Source: Streptomyces antioxidans
GTDB lineage: Bacteria; Actinomycetota; Actinomycetes; Streptomycetales; Streptomycetaceae
Direction of reading: 5' to 3'
DNA length: 64,000 bases
Assembly (NCBI RefSeq): GCF_000968685.2
Contig: NZ_LAKD02000058.1
Span: 62,001 to 126,000 of the forward strand
Shown in pieces: positions 9,018 to 17,918 of this stretch. The position numbers were made by a program, and so were the translations under genes. The notes beneath the pieces were generated by a model. The model ran no database searches. It was not told the origin of the DNA and saw only the letters and a list, made by a program, of their open reading frames with translations. Position 1 is the first letter of the stretch, and the number at the start of each line of letters is the position of its first letter.

Positions 9018-10565
9018 ATGACCGACATGCCCGCCACCGCGCTGTCAGCACCACAGGAGTCGCCGGAGCCGGAGTGTGTCCACTTCGTCGACGACTGGCA
9101 CGGCATCCTCCACGAGACCTATGGCGGCGACTCGGACCGGGTCGTCCTGGACTGTGCCAGCCGGCTGGTGGCCGACCCCGCGGGCGAGGGGGCGTACGCC
9201 TGGACGCTCGGGCTGGTCATGATGGCCGCGCACATCGGCAGGTTCTCCCGCAAGGACGTCGCGGCGGCGGCCCTGGAGGCGCTCTACGCCACCGACCGGC
9301 GGCTGCGCGAGGTCCCCTGCGGCCACCGGACGCATCCGTACGAGAGCGATCTGGACGACCGGATCGACCACTTCGTGGACGATCTGCCGCTGCTCACCAA
9401 CGGGTTGACCGAGGGTCAGGACCCCGACTGGGAGGACGACGCCCCCAAGGAGCGGTGGTTGTGCCCGCGCGACATCGCCGGGTACGCGCGGGTCGCCATC
9501 GACATCATCGCCCCCGGCAGCGTGGGCGGCATCCCGCCCCGGCTCCCGGTCCGCGACGCGCGCCGCGCCGAGGACCTGCGCTCGATCGTCTGGGACTACC
9601 CGAGCGCGGCGGTGGACCCCGCCCAGGAGCTGTCCACCTACGCCAGGAACCTGGTCGGCAACCCCCTGGGCTACCACCGCGCCGGGCTCGTGGTCATCCT
9701 GCACGCCGCCTGCTGGTACGCGGCCAGCGGCCGGATCCGCGACCGGCGGGTCCTGGACGCCATGGCCGACGCCCTGGAGGCGGTGCTGCCCGGCCTCGGC
9801 GGCGCGTCCTGCGCGCACGGCGGGGGCGAGCACCCCGAGGTGGGCCGGGACACCGCGGAGCAGGCCACCGTGGGCATCCATCTGCTCAGCCCCGGCGGCC
9901 GGGGCGTCTACCGCCACTGGCACCGCGAGGAGTTGGAGACGGCGCCGCTGGAGGCGTGGCTGTGCCCGGTCTTCCTCGCCGCGATCGCCCGCGAGGCGCT
10001 GGACCATCTGCGCACCGGGCGCGAACGGCTCTTCGGGCTCCGGGACACCGCTCACCTGGACGGGGTGCTGCTGAGCCCCGGCGGACGGCTGGACATCGAA
10101 CGGCTCACCCGCGCCGTGCGCTTCCGCTGCCGGGACGGGCAGGCCGCGGAGGACGCCGGGCTGTGGGCCGCGCGGCGGTTCGCGGCGGGCCCGGCGGATC
10201 CGCGCGAGCGGCTGGTGCTGCTGCTGGTGGCCTGCTGGTCGGTGACCTCGGGCGAGGAGGCCCCGCCGGAGGCCGTCCACCGGGATCTGCGGGCGATCCT
10301 GGGTGCGGTGCGGACCGGTCCGGCGGCTGGGGCCGGGCCCTGTCCGCATGGGGACGCGCACCCCTGGGAGGTGCTGGGTGAGCTGGCGGGGCGCCGTCAC
10401 TTCGGCTTCCACGAGGATCCTTACGGCGCCCATCTCAACCATCTGTACGCGCCGGGGGAGTACGGCGCGCCCGAGCCGTCCTTCGGGCTTGAGGTGTGGG
10501 GCTGCCCCCGCCATGTGGGCGAGCGGGTGCGGGGGGCGCTGCGGATCATCGACGGCGCGCACTGA
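9018..10565 (+). CDS. Unknown protein built of three repeats, each with a CxH...HP and a WxCP motif
   Basis: I do not recognise this 515-residue family. It is made of three diverged repeats of about 165-180 residues. Each has a hydrophobic helical stretch, then a Cys-x-His...His-Pro motif (C101/H103/H106, C265/H267/H272, C442/H444/H448), then a Trp-x-Cys-Pro motif (C149, C316, C496). Each repeat thus supplies two Cys and two His at similar spacing (48-54 residues between the Cys), which suggests three metal sites. There is no signal peptide. It starts 43 bases after hemE on the same strand, so it may be co-transcribed. The start is ATG 9018; GTG 9009 is an alternative. Confidence 0.75.
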   Translation: MTDMPATALSAPQESPEPECVHFVDDWHGILHETYGGDSDRVVLDCASRLVADPAGEGAYAWTLGLVMMAAHIGRFSRKDVAAAALEALYATDRRLREVPCGHRTHPYESDLDDRIDHFVDDLPLLTNGLTEGQDPDWEDDAPKERWLCPRDIAGYARVAIDIIAPGSVGGIPPRLPVRDARRAEDLRSIVWDYPSAAVDPAQELSTYARNLVGNPLGYHRAGLVVILHAACWYAASGRIRDRRVLDAMADALEAVLPGLGGASCAHGGGEHPEVGRDTAEQATVGIHLLSPGGRGVYRHWHREELETAPLEAWLCPVFLAAIAREALDHLRTGRERLFGLRDTAHLDGVLLSPGGRLDIERLTRAVRFRCRDGQAAEDAGLWAARRFAAGPADPRERLVLLLVACWSVTSGEEAPPEAVHRDLRAILGAVRTGPAAGAGPCPHGDAHPWEVLGELAGRRHFGFHEDPYGAHLNHLYAPGEYGAPEPSFGLEVWGCPRHVGERVRGALRIIDGAH

Positions 10566-10583
10566 CCGGCGGCGGGGCTCGGC

Positions 10584-10777
10584 GCCTGCGGCGGGCTGTT
10601 CCCCTACCCGCCCCTTCCCGAACCATGGGGCTCCGCCCCTGGACCCCGGACGCCCTTCGGGCGTGTCCTCAAGCGCCGGACGGGCTGATTCCAGCCCCTC
10701 CGGCGCTTGAGGAGCGGGGTCCGGGGCGGAGCCCCGGTTGTGGGAAGGGGCGGGTAGGGGAACAGCCCGCCGCAGGC
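10584..10777. repeat. Large branched palindromic intergenic element
   Basis: Two perfect 36-base arms (10584-10619 and 10742-10777) enclose further nested inverted repeats: GGGGCTCCGCCCC with its complement, and TCCTCAAGCGCCGGA with its complement around a small GGGCTG/CAGCCC hairpin. The element lies between convergent genes. Related, less complete copies occur at about 23354-23420, 62365-62503 and 63407-63478, so it is a dispersed family. It probably also ends transcription. Confidence 0.85.
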
Positions 10778-10819
10778 GTCACGATCCGCCGGACACCCCG
10801 GAGAGAGCGCACCGCGCGC

Positions 10820-12214
10820 TCAGTGGCGCTCCGCCGCCCTCACGGTCGCCGCCGCCTTGCGCGCCGCCACCAGCACCGGGTCCCATACCGGGGAGAACGG
10901 TGGGGCGTAGCCCAGGTCCAGGGCCGTCATCCGCTCCACCGTCATTCCGGCGGTCAGTGCCACCGCCGCGACGTCCACGCGCTTGCCCGCGCCCTCGCGG
11001 CCGACGATCTGCGTGCCGAGCAGTCGTCCGGTGCGCCGTTCGGCGAGCATCTTCACCGTCATCGGCCGGGCCTCCGGGTAGTACCCGGCGCGGCTGGTCG
11101 CCTCGATCGTGACCGCCTCGAACTGGAACCCCACGGCGGCCGCTTCGGCCTCCAGCAACCCGGTGCGGGCGATCTCCAGATCGCAGACCTTGCTGACCGC
11201 CGTGCCGACGACACCGGGGAAGGTCGCGTAGCCGCCGCCCACATTGGAGCCGATGACCTGCCCGTGCTTGTTGGCGTGGGTGCCCAGCGGAATGTGCCGG
11301 GTGCGGCCGGAGACCAGGTCTAGGACCTCGACGCAGTCACCGCCCGCCCAGATGTTGTCGTAACCGCGCACCCGCATGGCCTGATCGGTCAGCAGCCCGC
11401 CGTAGTCGCCCACCGGCAGCCCCGCCTGCTGGGCGAGCCCGGTCTCGGGAGCCACTCCGAGGCCCAGGATCACCAGATCGGCGGGGTATTCGCTCATCTT
11501 GGTGGCCACCGCCCGCACCCGGCCGTCCTCGCCCGTGACCACCTCGGTGACCTCCGCGCCGGTCACGGTGTCGATGCCGAGTCCCGACATCGCGTCGCGC
11601 ACCAGCCGCCCCATATCGGGGTCGAGCGTGGACATCGGCTGGTCACCGCGTTCCAGGACGGTCACCCGGGAGCCGCGCTGGATAAGCGCCTCGGCCATCT
11701 CCACCCCGATGTACCCGGCGCCGATCACCACCGCCCGCTCGACCGGGGCCGCCTCCAGGGACTCCAGCAGCGCCCGCCCGTCGTCCAGGGTCTGCACCCC
11801 GTGGACGCCGGGGGCGTCGATGCCGGGCATCCCGGGGCGGCGCGGCCGGGCGCCGGTCGCGATGACCAGGTCGTCGAAGCCGTACCACCGCTCGCCCTCG
11901 CCGTGCGGATCGAGGTCCCGTGCCAGGACCCGCTGCCCGGCGAGGTCGATCTCGACGACCTCGGTGTGGGTCCGTACGTCGATCCCGCGGCCCCGGTGGG
12001 TCTCGGGCGTCCGGGCCACCAGCTCGTCGGGGCCGTTCACCAACCCGCCGACCCAGTACGGGATGCCGCAGGCCGAGTACGAGGTGAACGGGCCGCGCTC
12101 GAAGGCCAGGATCTCCAGCTCGCCCCGGCTCTTGAGTCTGCGCGCCCGCGACGCGGCGGACATGCCCGCCGCGTCGCCTCCGATGACCACCATGCGTCGT
12201 GCCGCCGCCGTCAT
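10820..12214 (-). CDS. CoA-disulfide-reductase-like FAD/NAD(P) oxidoreductase
   Basis: 464 residues of the pyridine-nucleotide-disulfide oxidoreductase class I family. The N-terminal FAD Rossmann motif is MVVIGGDAAGMSAA and the NAD motif is AVVIGAGYIGVEMAEAL. The single redox Cys lies in SYSACGIPYW, as in CoA disulfide reductases and NADH oxidases. The C-terminal dimerisation domain is present. GGAGGGG lies before the ATG at 12214. It is the last gene of the pobA-iclR-MFS set and 44 bases from the transporter. A role in thiol/CoA redox or as an NADH oxidase is plausible; the substrate is not decidable here. Confidence 0.88.
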   Translation of the reverse strand: MTAAARRMVVIGGDAAGMSAASRARRLKSRGELEILAFERGPFTSYSACGIPYWVGGLVNGPDELVARTPETHRGRGIDVRTHTEVVEIDLAGQRVLARDLDPHGEGERWYGFDDLVIATGARPRRPGMPGIDAPGVHGVQTLDDGRALLESLEAAPVERAVVIGAGYIGVEMAEALIQRGSRVTVLERGDQPMSTLDPDMGRLVRDAMSGLGIDTVTGAEVTEVVTGEDGRVRAVATKMSEYPADLVILGLGVAPETGLAQQAGLPVGDYGGLLTDQAMRVRGYDNIWAGGDCVEVLDLVSGRTRHIPLGTHANKHGQVIGSNVGGGYATFPGVVGTAVSKVCDLEIARTGLLEAEAAAVGFQFEAVTIEATSRAGYYPEARPMTVKMLAERRTGRLLGTQIVGREGAGKRVDVAAVALTAGMTVERMTALDLGYAPPFSPVWDPVLVAARKAAATVRAAERH

Positions 12215-12258
12215 GTATGCCCCTCCGCCACTGGAATGTCCGGCTATAGGGCACCACG

Positions 12259-13710
12259 TTAGGCGCGCGAGGTCCGCTCCCGGATCAGCACGTAGAGCAC
12301 CGCGCTGACGAGCATCAGCGCGCCGTCGATGTAGACCGCGTGCGTCCAGCTGCCGTAGTGGTCGAAGAGGGTGCCGCTGAGCGCCGGGCTGACCACCGCA
12401 CCGATCTCCCCGACCAGGTTGAAGAGACCGAAGGCCGCGCCGCGTTCGGCCGCGTCCACCACATCGTTGAGCAGCGCGTGCGCCATGGGCTGCAGCGCGT
12501 TGAAGAACAGGCTGGTGACGAAGAGCAGGACGGACATCACCCAGAGGGAGGGCTTCTCATGGGTCTGCAGATACCCGGCGAACACCAGCACCAGCGCCCC
12601 CTGGACCACGGTGAACGCGATCAGCAGCGGCCGCCGCCCCCACCCCCGGGCCTTCGCCCGGTCCGAGAGCAGGCCCCCGGCCGGGAAGCCGAGGATGCCC
12701 GCGCCCGCGTTGAAGGTGGCCACCAGGGCGGCGTTCTGGAACGAGCTGTGGGCGGCGTCGGCGACGATCGACACCGACCAGAAGCTGAAGAACCACAGAT
12801 TCCACATGACCGCGATGAAGGCGAAGCTGAGCAGCAGCACATTGCGGTTCCGGGAGACCGAGCCCAGCCGCCCGCTGCGCCGGGCGAAGATCACCCCGAT
12901 GAGCAGGAACGCCAGCACGCACTCCAGGATCGCCACGCCCCAGCTCGGCATCCCCGCCCCGTCGGCGATCAGATAGACCGCCATGACCGCGGCGCACAGC
13001 ACGGCCGAGATCCCCAGCAGCCGCAGTGTGGAGCCGGTGGCCTTGAGCGGTCCTCCGATGCGGCGCATATAGGCCGCCGTGGCCGCGCCGAACACGAGCG
13101 TCGCGCCGCCCAGCACCAGGAACGGCATCCGCCAGGCGTCCTCCTCGCCGAACACCTCCCCGCCCCAGTCGATCAGATACGGCGCGCTGATGGTCGCGAC
13201 CGTCAGCCCGATGGACAGTCCGGTGATGGCCACGCCCATGCCGAGACCGGCCTTGGCGGGCGGGGTGCGCTGGGCGATCAGCGAGCGGTCGTTGGAGTAG
13301 AAGACGCCCTCGCCGAGCCCGGTCAGCACCCGCAGCACCACGAAGGCGATCAGCCCGCTCGTCAGCCCGCTGGCCAGTGTCGCGACCCCCGCCCACAGCA
13401 GCGAGACCGCGAGCATGGTGCGGTGCCCGAAGCGGTCGCCGAGATAGCCGCCGGGGAACTGGGTGAGCATGTAGCCCGCGAAGAAGAGGCTGCCGATCAG
13501 ACCGCCGAGCGCGTGCGGATGGCTGGCGGAGCCCAGCATGCCGTGGTCGTGTTCGATCAGCCAGGTGACGACCGGTCCGGTGATGGTGCGGTCGGCGTAC
13601 GAGAAGAGCCAGCCGCCCAGCAGCATGGCCCACAGGGTGTGATACGGCTGCCAGCCGCCGCGGGGCGCCTCCCGGCCCTGCGCGGTGGGCTCTGCGGTCA
13701 CTTCGGGCAT
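12259..13710 (-). CDS. MFS transporter, possibly for aromatic acids
   Basis: 483 residues with about 12 hydrophobic segments. The MFS loop 2-3 signature is visible as GGYLGDRFGHRTML, and its second-half counterpart as GGLLSDRAKARGWGRRPLL. An acidic/aromatic first helix contains FSYADRTITGP. Its position directly after pobA and an IclR regulator suggests uptake of 4-hydroxybenzoate or a related acid, but the sequence resembles the broad anion:cation symporter group rather than a specific PcaK. The ATG at 13710 has GAGGGGAC upstream. Confidence 0.85.
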   Translation of the reverse strand: MPEVTAEPTAQGREAPRGGWQPYHTLWAMLLGGWLFSYADRTITGPVVTWLIEHDHGMLGSASHPHALGGLIGSLFFAGYMLTQFPGGYLGDRFGHRTMLAVSLLWAGVATLASGLTSGLIAFVVLRVLTGLGEGVFYSNDRSLIAQRTPPAKAGLGMGVAITGLSIGLTVATISAPYLIDWGGEVFGEEDAWRMPFLVLGGATLVFGAATAAYMRRIGGPLKATGSTLRLLGISAVLCAAVMAVYLIADGAGMPSWGVAILECVLAFLLIGVIFARRSGRLGSVSRNRNVLLLSFAFIAVMWNLWFFSFWSVSIVADAAHSSFQNAALVATFNAGAGILGFPAGGLLSDRAKARGWGRRPLLIAFTVVQGALVLVFAGYLQTHEKPSLWVMSVLLFVTSLFFNALQPMAHALLNDVVDAAERGAAFGLFNLVGEIGAVVSPALSGTLFDHYGSWTHAVYIDGALMLVSAVLYVLIRERTSRA

Positions 13711-13817
13711 GTCTCCATGTCCCCTCTCGGGCCTGGGTGTTCAGGCTCGGCGGCTCGGTTGGTGCCACACAGGATGTGGCCGGTCATCGGGCGCGGCAAG
13801 GCGCGTTCGCGGGTCTT

Positions 13818-14657
13818 TCATCGACCGGAAGCCTCCGCGACGGGGCCTTGTCCCAGGGCGGCGGCGAGGGTACGGGAGATGCCGTGCGCCGCGACCCGCA
13901 CGGCAGGGATCAGCCCCGGGGCCCGTCCCTCCGCGGCCGGCACCACCACCGACAGCGAGGCCACCACCTCCCCGCCGGGGCCCCGCACCGGTGCGGCGAT
14001 GGACAGCCCGTCCGTGGTGATCTGCCGGTCGCTGACCGCGATCCCGGTGCGCCGCACCTCGGCCAGGGCGGTCCGCAGCCGGTGCGGGTCCTGGATCGTC
14101 AGCTCCGTGTAGCGGCGCAGCGGGCGGGCGCACACCCGCTCGTACAGCCGTGGCGGCCCGTACGCGAGCAGCACCAGACCGACGCCGGTGGCGTGCAGCG
14201 GCCAGCGGCTGCCGACCCGGGTGCGCACCTGGACCGCCGAATGACCCGAGATCAGCTCGACGTAGACCACCTCGAGGCCGTCCCGCACCGCGAGCTGCAC
14301 GTTCTCGTGGGTGGCCTCGTACAGGTCCTCCATGAACGGCAGGGCCGCCTCGCGCACTCCGACCCCGCGCGGCGAGAGCGTCGCCACTTCCCACAGCCGC
14401 AGCCCGATGTGGTACGCCCCGGTGGCGTCGCGTTCCAGGGCGCCCCAGCGGGTGAGCGAGGCGACCAGCCGGTGCGCGGTGGCCAGCGGCAGCCCGGTGC
14501 GCCGGGCGAGGGCGGTGAGGGACAGCGAGCGGTGCGAGGCGTCGAACGCGTCGAGGACCGCCAGTACCCGGCCCGCGACCGAGCGGCCGCCGTCCCGGCC
14601 GCCGGTGGCGCGGCCGCCCGGCGGGCTGACGGGGGTGAAGGGGCCGGAGGCGGTCAT
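13818..14657 (-). CDS. IclR-family transcriptional regulator of the pob block
   Basis: 279 residues. The winged helix-turn-helix is SLTALARRTGLPLATAHRLV and the C-terminal IclR effector domain contains HENVQLAVRDGLEVVYVE and DGLSIAAPVRGPGGEVVASL. The ATG at 14657 overlaps the pobA stop (ATGA), so the two are translationally coupled. It likely senses 4-hydroxybenzoate or a product and controls pobA and the transporter. The length is typical. A GGR-rich N-terminal tail precedes the HTH. Confidence 0.9.
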   Translation of the reverse strand: MTASGPFTPVSPPGGRATGGRDGGRSVAGRVLAVLDAFDASHRSLSLTALARRTGLPLATAHRLVASLTRWGALERDATGAYHIGLRLWEVATLSPRGVGVREAALPFMEDLYEATHENVQLAVRDGLEVVYVELISGHSAVQVRTRVGSRWPLHATGVGLVLLAYGPPRLYERVCARPLRRYTELTIQDPHRLRTALAEVRRTGIAVSDRQITTDGLSIAAPVRGPGGEVVASLSVVVPAAEGRAPGLIPAVRVAAHGISRTLAAALGQGPVAEASGR

Positions 14658-15835
14658 GACAGCGGGAGGCCGACGTAGTTCTCGGCGAGCTCGGCGGAGG
14701 CGGTGGGGGAGGAGGCGATCCGCTCCAGCCGCGCGATCCGCTCCCGGTCCTCGAACGGGGTCTCGTCCGGGCGCCGGTGGAGCGTGTCCGTCATGAAGTA
14801 CGAGAACCGCTCGGCCTGCCACACCCGGCGCAGACAGGTCCGCGAATAGCCGTCCAGCAGTTCGGACGAGCCGGTCCCCTGGTGGTGGATCAGCGCCCGG
14901 GCCAGCGTGATCACATCGGTGACGGCCAGATTGAGCCCCTTGGCGCCGGTGGGCGGCACGATGTGCGCCGCGTCGCCCGCCAGGAAGAGCCTGCCGTGGC
15001 GCATCGGCTCCTGGACGAAGCTGCGCATCGGGGTGACCGAGGTGGCGGTGATCGGGCCGCGCTCCAGCGTCCGGCCCCCGTCGAGCGCGAAGCGGGCCGA
15101 CAGCTCGTCCCAGATCCGCTCGTGGGACCACTCGTCCGGGTCGGTGGCATTGGGCACCTGGAGGTAGAGCCGGGAGACCTGTGGGGAGCGCATGCTGTGC
15201 AGCGCGAAGCCGCGCTGGTGGCGGGCGTAGATCAGCTCCTCGCAGGACGGTGCGACATCGGCCAGCACGCCGAGCCAGGAGTAGGGGTAGGCGTGCTCGA
15301 AAGCGCGCACCCGGTCGGCGGGGATGGTGCGCCGGGCGATGCCGTGGAAGCCGTCGCAGCCCGCCACGTAGTCGCAGCTCAGGGTCTGCTCGCGGCCCTC
15401 GTGGCGGAAGCGGACGACGGGCGCGGCGCTGTCCGGCTTCTCGATGGCCAGCGCCTCGGCCCCGAACAGCAGCGGGGGGCCGCCGGGCTCCTCCAGCTGG
15501 AGCGCGATCAGATCCTTGACGATCTCGGTCTGGGCGTAGACCATCACCGACTTGCCGCCGGTGGCGGAGGGGAAGTCCACGCGGTGGCCACGGCCCCCGA
15601 AGCGCAGCTCGATGCCCTGGTGGGGCAGCCCCTCGCGGTCCAGCCGCCCGCCGGCGCCGCACTCCCGCAGCACGTCCACGGTGCCCTGCTCCAGGATCCC
15701 GGCCCGCTGGCGCCGCTCGACATACGCCCGGTCCCGGCTCTCCAGCACCACGCAGTCGATCCCGGCGCGGTGCAGCAGCCGGGCGAGCAGCAGTCCGGCG
15801 GGCCCGCCGCCGATGATGCCGACGGTCGTGCGCAT
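14654..15835 (-). CDS. pobA: 4-hydroxybenzoate 3-monooxygenase
   Basis: A 393-residue FAD monooxygenase that hydroxylates 4-hydroxybenzoate to protocatechuate. The dinucleotide-binding motif GIIGGGPAGLLLARLL, the DG motif (GCDGFHGIARRTIP) and the second FAD motif (LAGDAAHIVPPTGAKGLN) are all present, along with PobA-specific stretches such as RAGILEQGTVDVLRE. The start is ATG 15835, directly after a GTG at 15838; AAGGGGACG lies upstream. It is divergent from the tandem IclR gene and coupled to the single IclR gene downstream. No protocatechuate ring-cleavage genes occur in this window. Confidence 0.96.
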   Translation of the reverse strand: MRTTVGIIGGGPAGLLLARLLHRAGIDCVVLESRDRAYVERRQRAGILEQGTVDVLRECGAGGRLDREGLPHQGIELRFGGRGHRVDFPSATGGKSVMVYAQTEIVKDLIALQLEEPGGPPLLFGAEALAIEKPDSAAPVVRFRHEGREQTLSCDYVAGCDGFHGIARRTIPADRVRAFEHAYPYSWLGVLADVAPSCEELIYARHQRGFALHSMRSPQVSRLYLQVPNATDPDEWSHERIWDELSARFALDGGRTLERGPITATSVTPMRSFVQEPMRHGRLFLAGDAAHIVPPTGAKGLNLAVTDVITLARALIHHQGTGSSELLDGYSRTCLRRVWQAERFSYFMTDTLHRRPDETPFEDRERIARLERIASSPTASAELAENYVGLPLS

Positions 15836-15838
15836 CAC

Positions 15839-15977
15839 TTCGTCCCCTTGGTGTGGTGGCTCATGGCGGTGTGGTGATCCATGGCGGTCTTGTGGTCCAT
15901 GGCGGTGTGGCGGCTCATGTGGCCCGCTTGGCCTTCGACTCTTGTTCGCTGAGTGAAACTTCGTTCATAATCGGCTG
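15839..15977. promoter_or_regulatory. Divergent promoter region pobA / tandem IclR with imperfect 18-bp repeats
   Basis: This 139-base gap holds repeats of a GTGG...CATGGCGGT unit at about 15855-15920, then GTTCGCTGAGTGAAACTTCG and a TTCATAATC sequence close to the + strand start. The second part resembles the GTTCG/ATAATC style of operators bound by PcaU/PobR-type IclR proteins. The match is by eye and is an inference. No clear Shine-Dalgarno precedes the + gene, so a leaderless transcript is possible. Confidence 0.4.
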
Positions 15978-17918
15978 GTGATGAGTTTCAGCCCGGTGTC
16001 ACCACCTGTCAATGGCCCCGTCGGACCTCTCGAGCGCGGCCTCGCCGTGCTGCGCGAGCTGACCCGGCTGGCCGCGCACGAGGGGCGGACCACCGTCCGG
16101 CCCGGTGATCTCGTGCGCGGCACGGGGCTCGCCCGGTCCGTGGTCGACCGCGTGGTGGGCACCCTCGAACAGCTCGGGTACGTGAGGCTCGACGGCCGCG
16201 ACATCGGCCTGGCGGTCCGGCTGATGGAGCTGGGCAACGCGTATCTGGCCGCGAGCGGACTGCCCGCCGCGCTCGGCCCGTTCGCCGAGCGGCTGGCGGA
16301 CGGGCTCGACGAGTCGGTCTCGGTCGCGGTCCCCGATGGCGCCGGGGTGCGCTTCGTCGTTCAGGTCACCCGCCGCCGCACGATGTCCCTCGCGTTCCGC
16401 ATCGGGGATCTGCTCCCCGCCGAGCGCTGCTCGCCCGGCGCGCTCTTCGCCGCAGAGTGGTCCGGGGCCGACTGGGCCGCCTGGCGCGCCCGCCGCGCCG
16501 AGGACCCCCTGGACACCGCGTTCCCGGCCGTCCCGCCCCGCCACCGGCCCGCCTCCGGCGCGGACTTCGAGGCCCGCGTCAAGGAGGCCGCGCGCGACGG
16601 CTGGGCGGTCGACGACCAGCTGATCGAACCGGGTCTGGTGGCGGTGTCCGTTCCGGTGCGGGACGCCTCGGGCCGCGTGGTCTGCGCGGTCAACGTGGTC
16701 AGCCACACCAGCCGCCATGACGTGGACTCGCTGCGGGCGGCGGTGCTGGGGCCGCTGGGTGCGGAACTCCCGGCGATGGAGGCGGCGTTGGCGGCGCGTC
16801 GGCCACGGCTTGGTGCTTCGGGCGCGTCGGGCGCGTCGGGCGCGTCGGGCGCTTCGGCCGTTTCGGGCGTTACGGGGGCTTCGGGGGTTTCGGGTACGGG
16901 GGACTCCGGTGCGGCCGTGGGCGAGGACCCGGCGCGGACGGCCAAGCGGGAGCTGGGAGCGGGGTTTCTGCAGTCCCTCGCGCGCGGATTGGCCGTGCTG
17001 CGGGCGCTGGGCGGGGCCGGCCCGGGCGGGGCGGCCTCGGGCGGGGCGCAGGGCGCGGGCCAGGACGAGGTCCACGCGGCCCAGGGCGCGGCCCACCCGG
17101 CCAGCGAGGCCCGCACGGTGGAGGACGTGGCGCGCGGTGCGTCCGGCTCCGCCGGGAGCATGGGTCTCATCGGCGCGGGCCGGGGTGGTGGGATGACGCT
17201 CAGCGCCGTCGCGGAGGCCACCGGGCTGGCCCGGGCCACTGCCCGGCGCTCGCTGCTCACCCTGGTCGAGCTGGGGTACGCGGCGGCCGACGGCCGGGCC
17301 TTCCGGCCGCTGCCGCGCGTGCTGGAGCTCGGCTACGCCCCGCTCGCGGAGCTCGGTTTCACCGATGTCGCCCAGCCGCACCTGCGCGAACTGGTCCGTA
17401 CCGTCCATGAGTCGGCGTCCCTGGCGGTCCTCGACGGCGGCGACATCCGCTATGTCGCGCGCGTCCCCACCGTCCGCATCATGAGCGTCAACATCACCAT
17501 CGGCACCCGCTTCCCCGCCTACGCCACCTCCATGGGCCGGGTGCTGCTCGCTGGCCTGGACGCCGACGCCCGCGCCGCCCATCTCGCCGGGGTACGGCCG
17601 GAGCCGCTGACCCGGCACACCGTGACCGGCGTGGCCGAGCTGGCGCGCGTCGTGGAGCGCACGGCGGAGGAGGGGCACGCCCTGGTCGACCAGGAGCTGG
17701 AGGAGGGGTTGCGGTCGCTCGCCGTGCCCGTAAGGGACGCACGCGGACGCGTGGTGGCCGCGCTCAACGTGGCCACCCACGCCGGTCGCGGCACCGCCGA
17801 GAGCGTCCGCGGCGAACTCCTCCCGGCGCTGCGCGCCACGGCGGGCCGTATCGAGGCCGACCTGGCCACGGCCTCGGCGCAGCACGCCCTGGGGGCGGGT
17901 GAGAGAGTGGGGACATGA
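15978..17918 (+). CDS. Tandem (double) IclR-family regulator, PobR/PcaR-like
   Basis: 646 residues, more than twice a normal IclR protein. Two complete IclR units are fused. Unit 1 has PLERGLAVLREL with HTH GLARSVVDRVVGTLEQLGYV and effector end DDQLIEPGLVAVSVPVRD. Unit 2 has RGLAVLRAL with HTH GLARATARRSLLTLVELGYA and VDQELEEGLRSLAVPVRD. A Gly-Ala-Ser repeat linker joins them at about residues 278-315. A second low-complexity insert of about 60 residues (about 347-406) splits helix 1 from helix 2 of the second HTH. The start is GTG 15978 or ATG 15981. Its stop overlaps the hemY start (ATGA). It probably controls pobA divergently. Confidence 0.85.
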   Translation: MMSFSPVSPPVNGPVGPLERGLAVLRELTRLAAHEGRTTVRPGDLVRGTGLARSVVDRVVGTLEQLGYVRLDGRDIGLAVRLMELGNAYLAASGLPAALGPFAERLADGLDESVSVAVPDGAGVRFVVQVTRRRTMSLAFRIGDLLPAERCSPGALFAAEWSGADWAAWRARRAEDPLDTAFPAVPPRHRPASGADFEARVKEAARDGWAVDDQLIEPGLVAVSVPVRDASGRVVCAVNVVSHTSRHDVDSLRAAVLGPLGAELPAMEAALAARRPRLGASGASGASGASGASAVSGVTGASGVSGTGDSGAAVGEDPARTAKRELGAGFLQSLARGLAVLRALGGAGPGGAASGGAQGAGQDEVHAAQGAAHPASEARTVEDVARGASGSAGSMGLIGAGRGGGMTLSAVAEATGLARATARRSLLTLVELGYAAADGRAFRPLPRVLELGYAPLAELGFTDVAQPHLRELVRTVHESASLAVLDGGDIRYVARVPTVRIMSVNITIGTRFPAYATSMGRVLLAGLDADARAAHLAGVRPEPLTRHTVTGVAELARVVERTAEEGHALVDQELEEGLRSLAVPVRDARGRVVAALNVATHAGRGTAESVRGELLPALRATAGRIEADLATASAQHALGAGERVGT

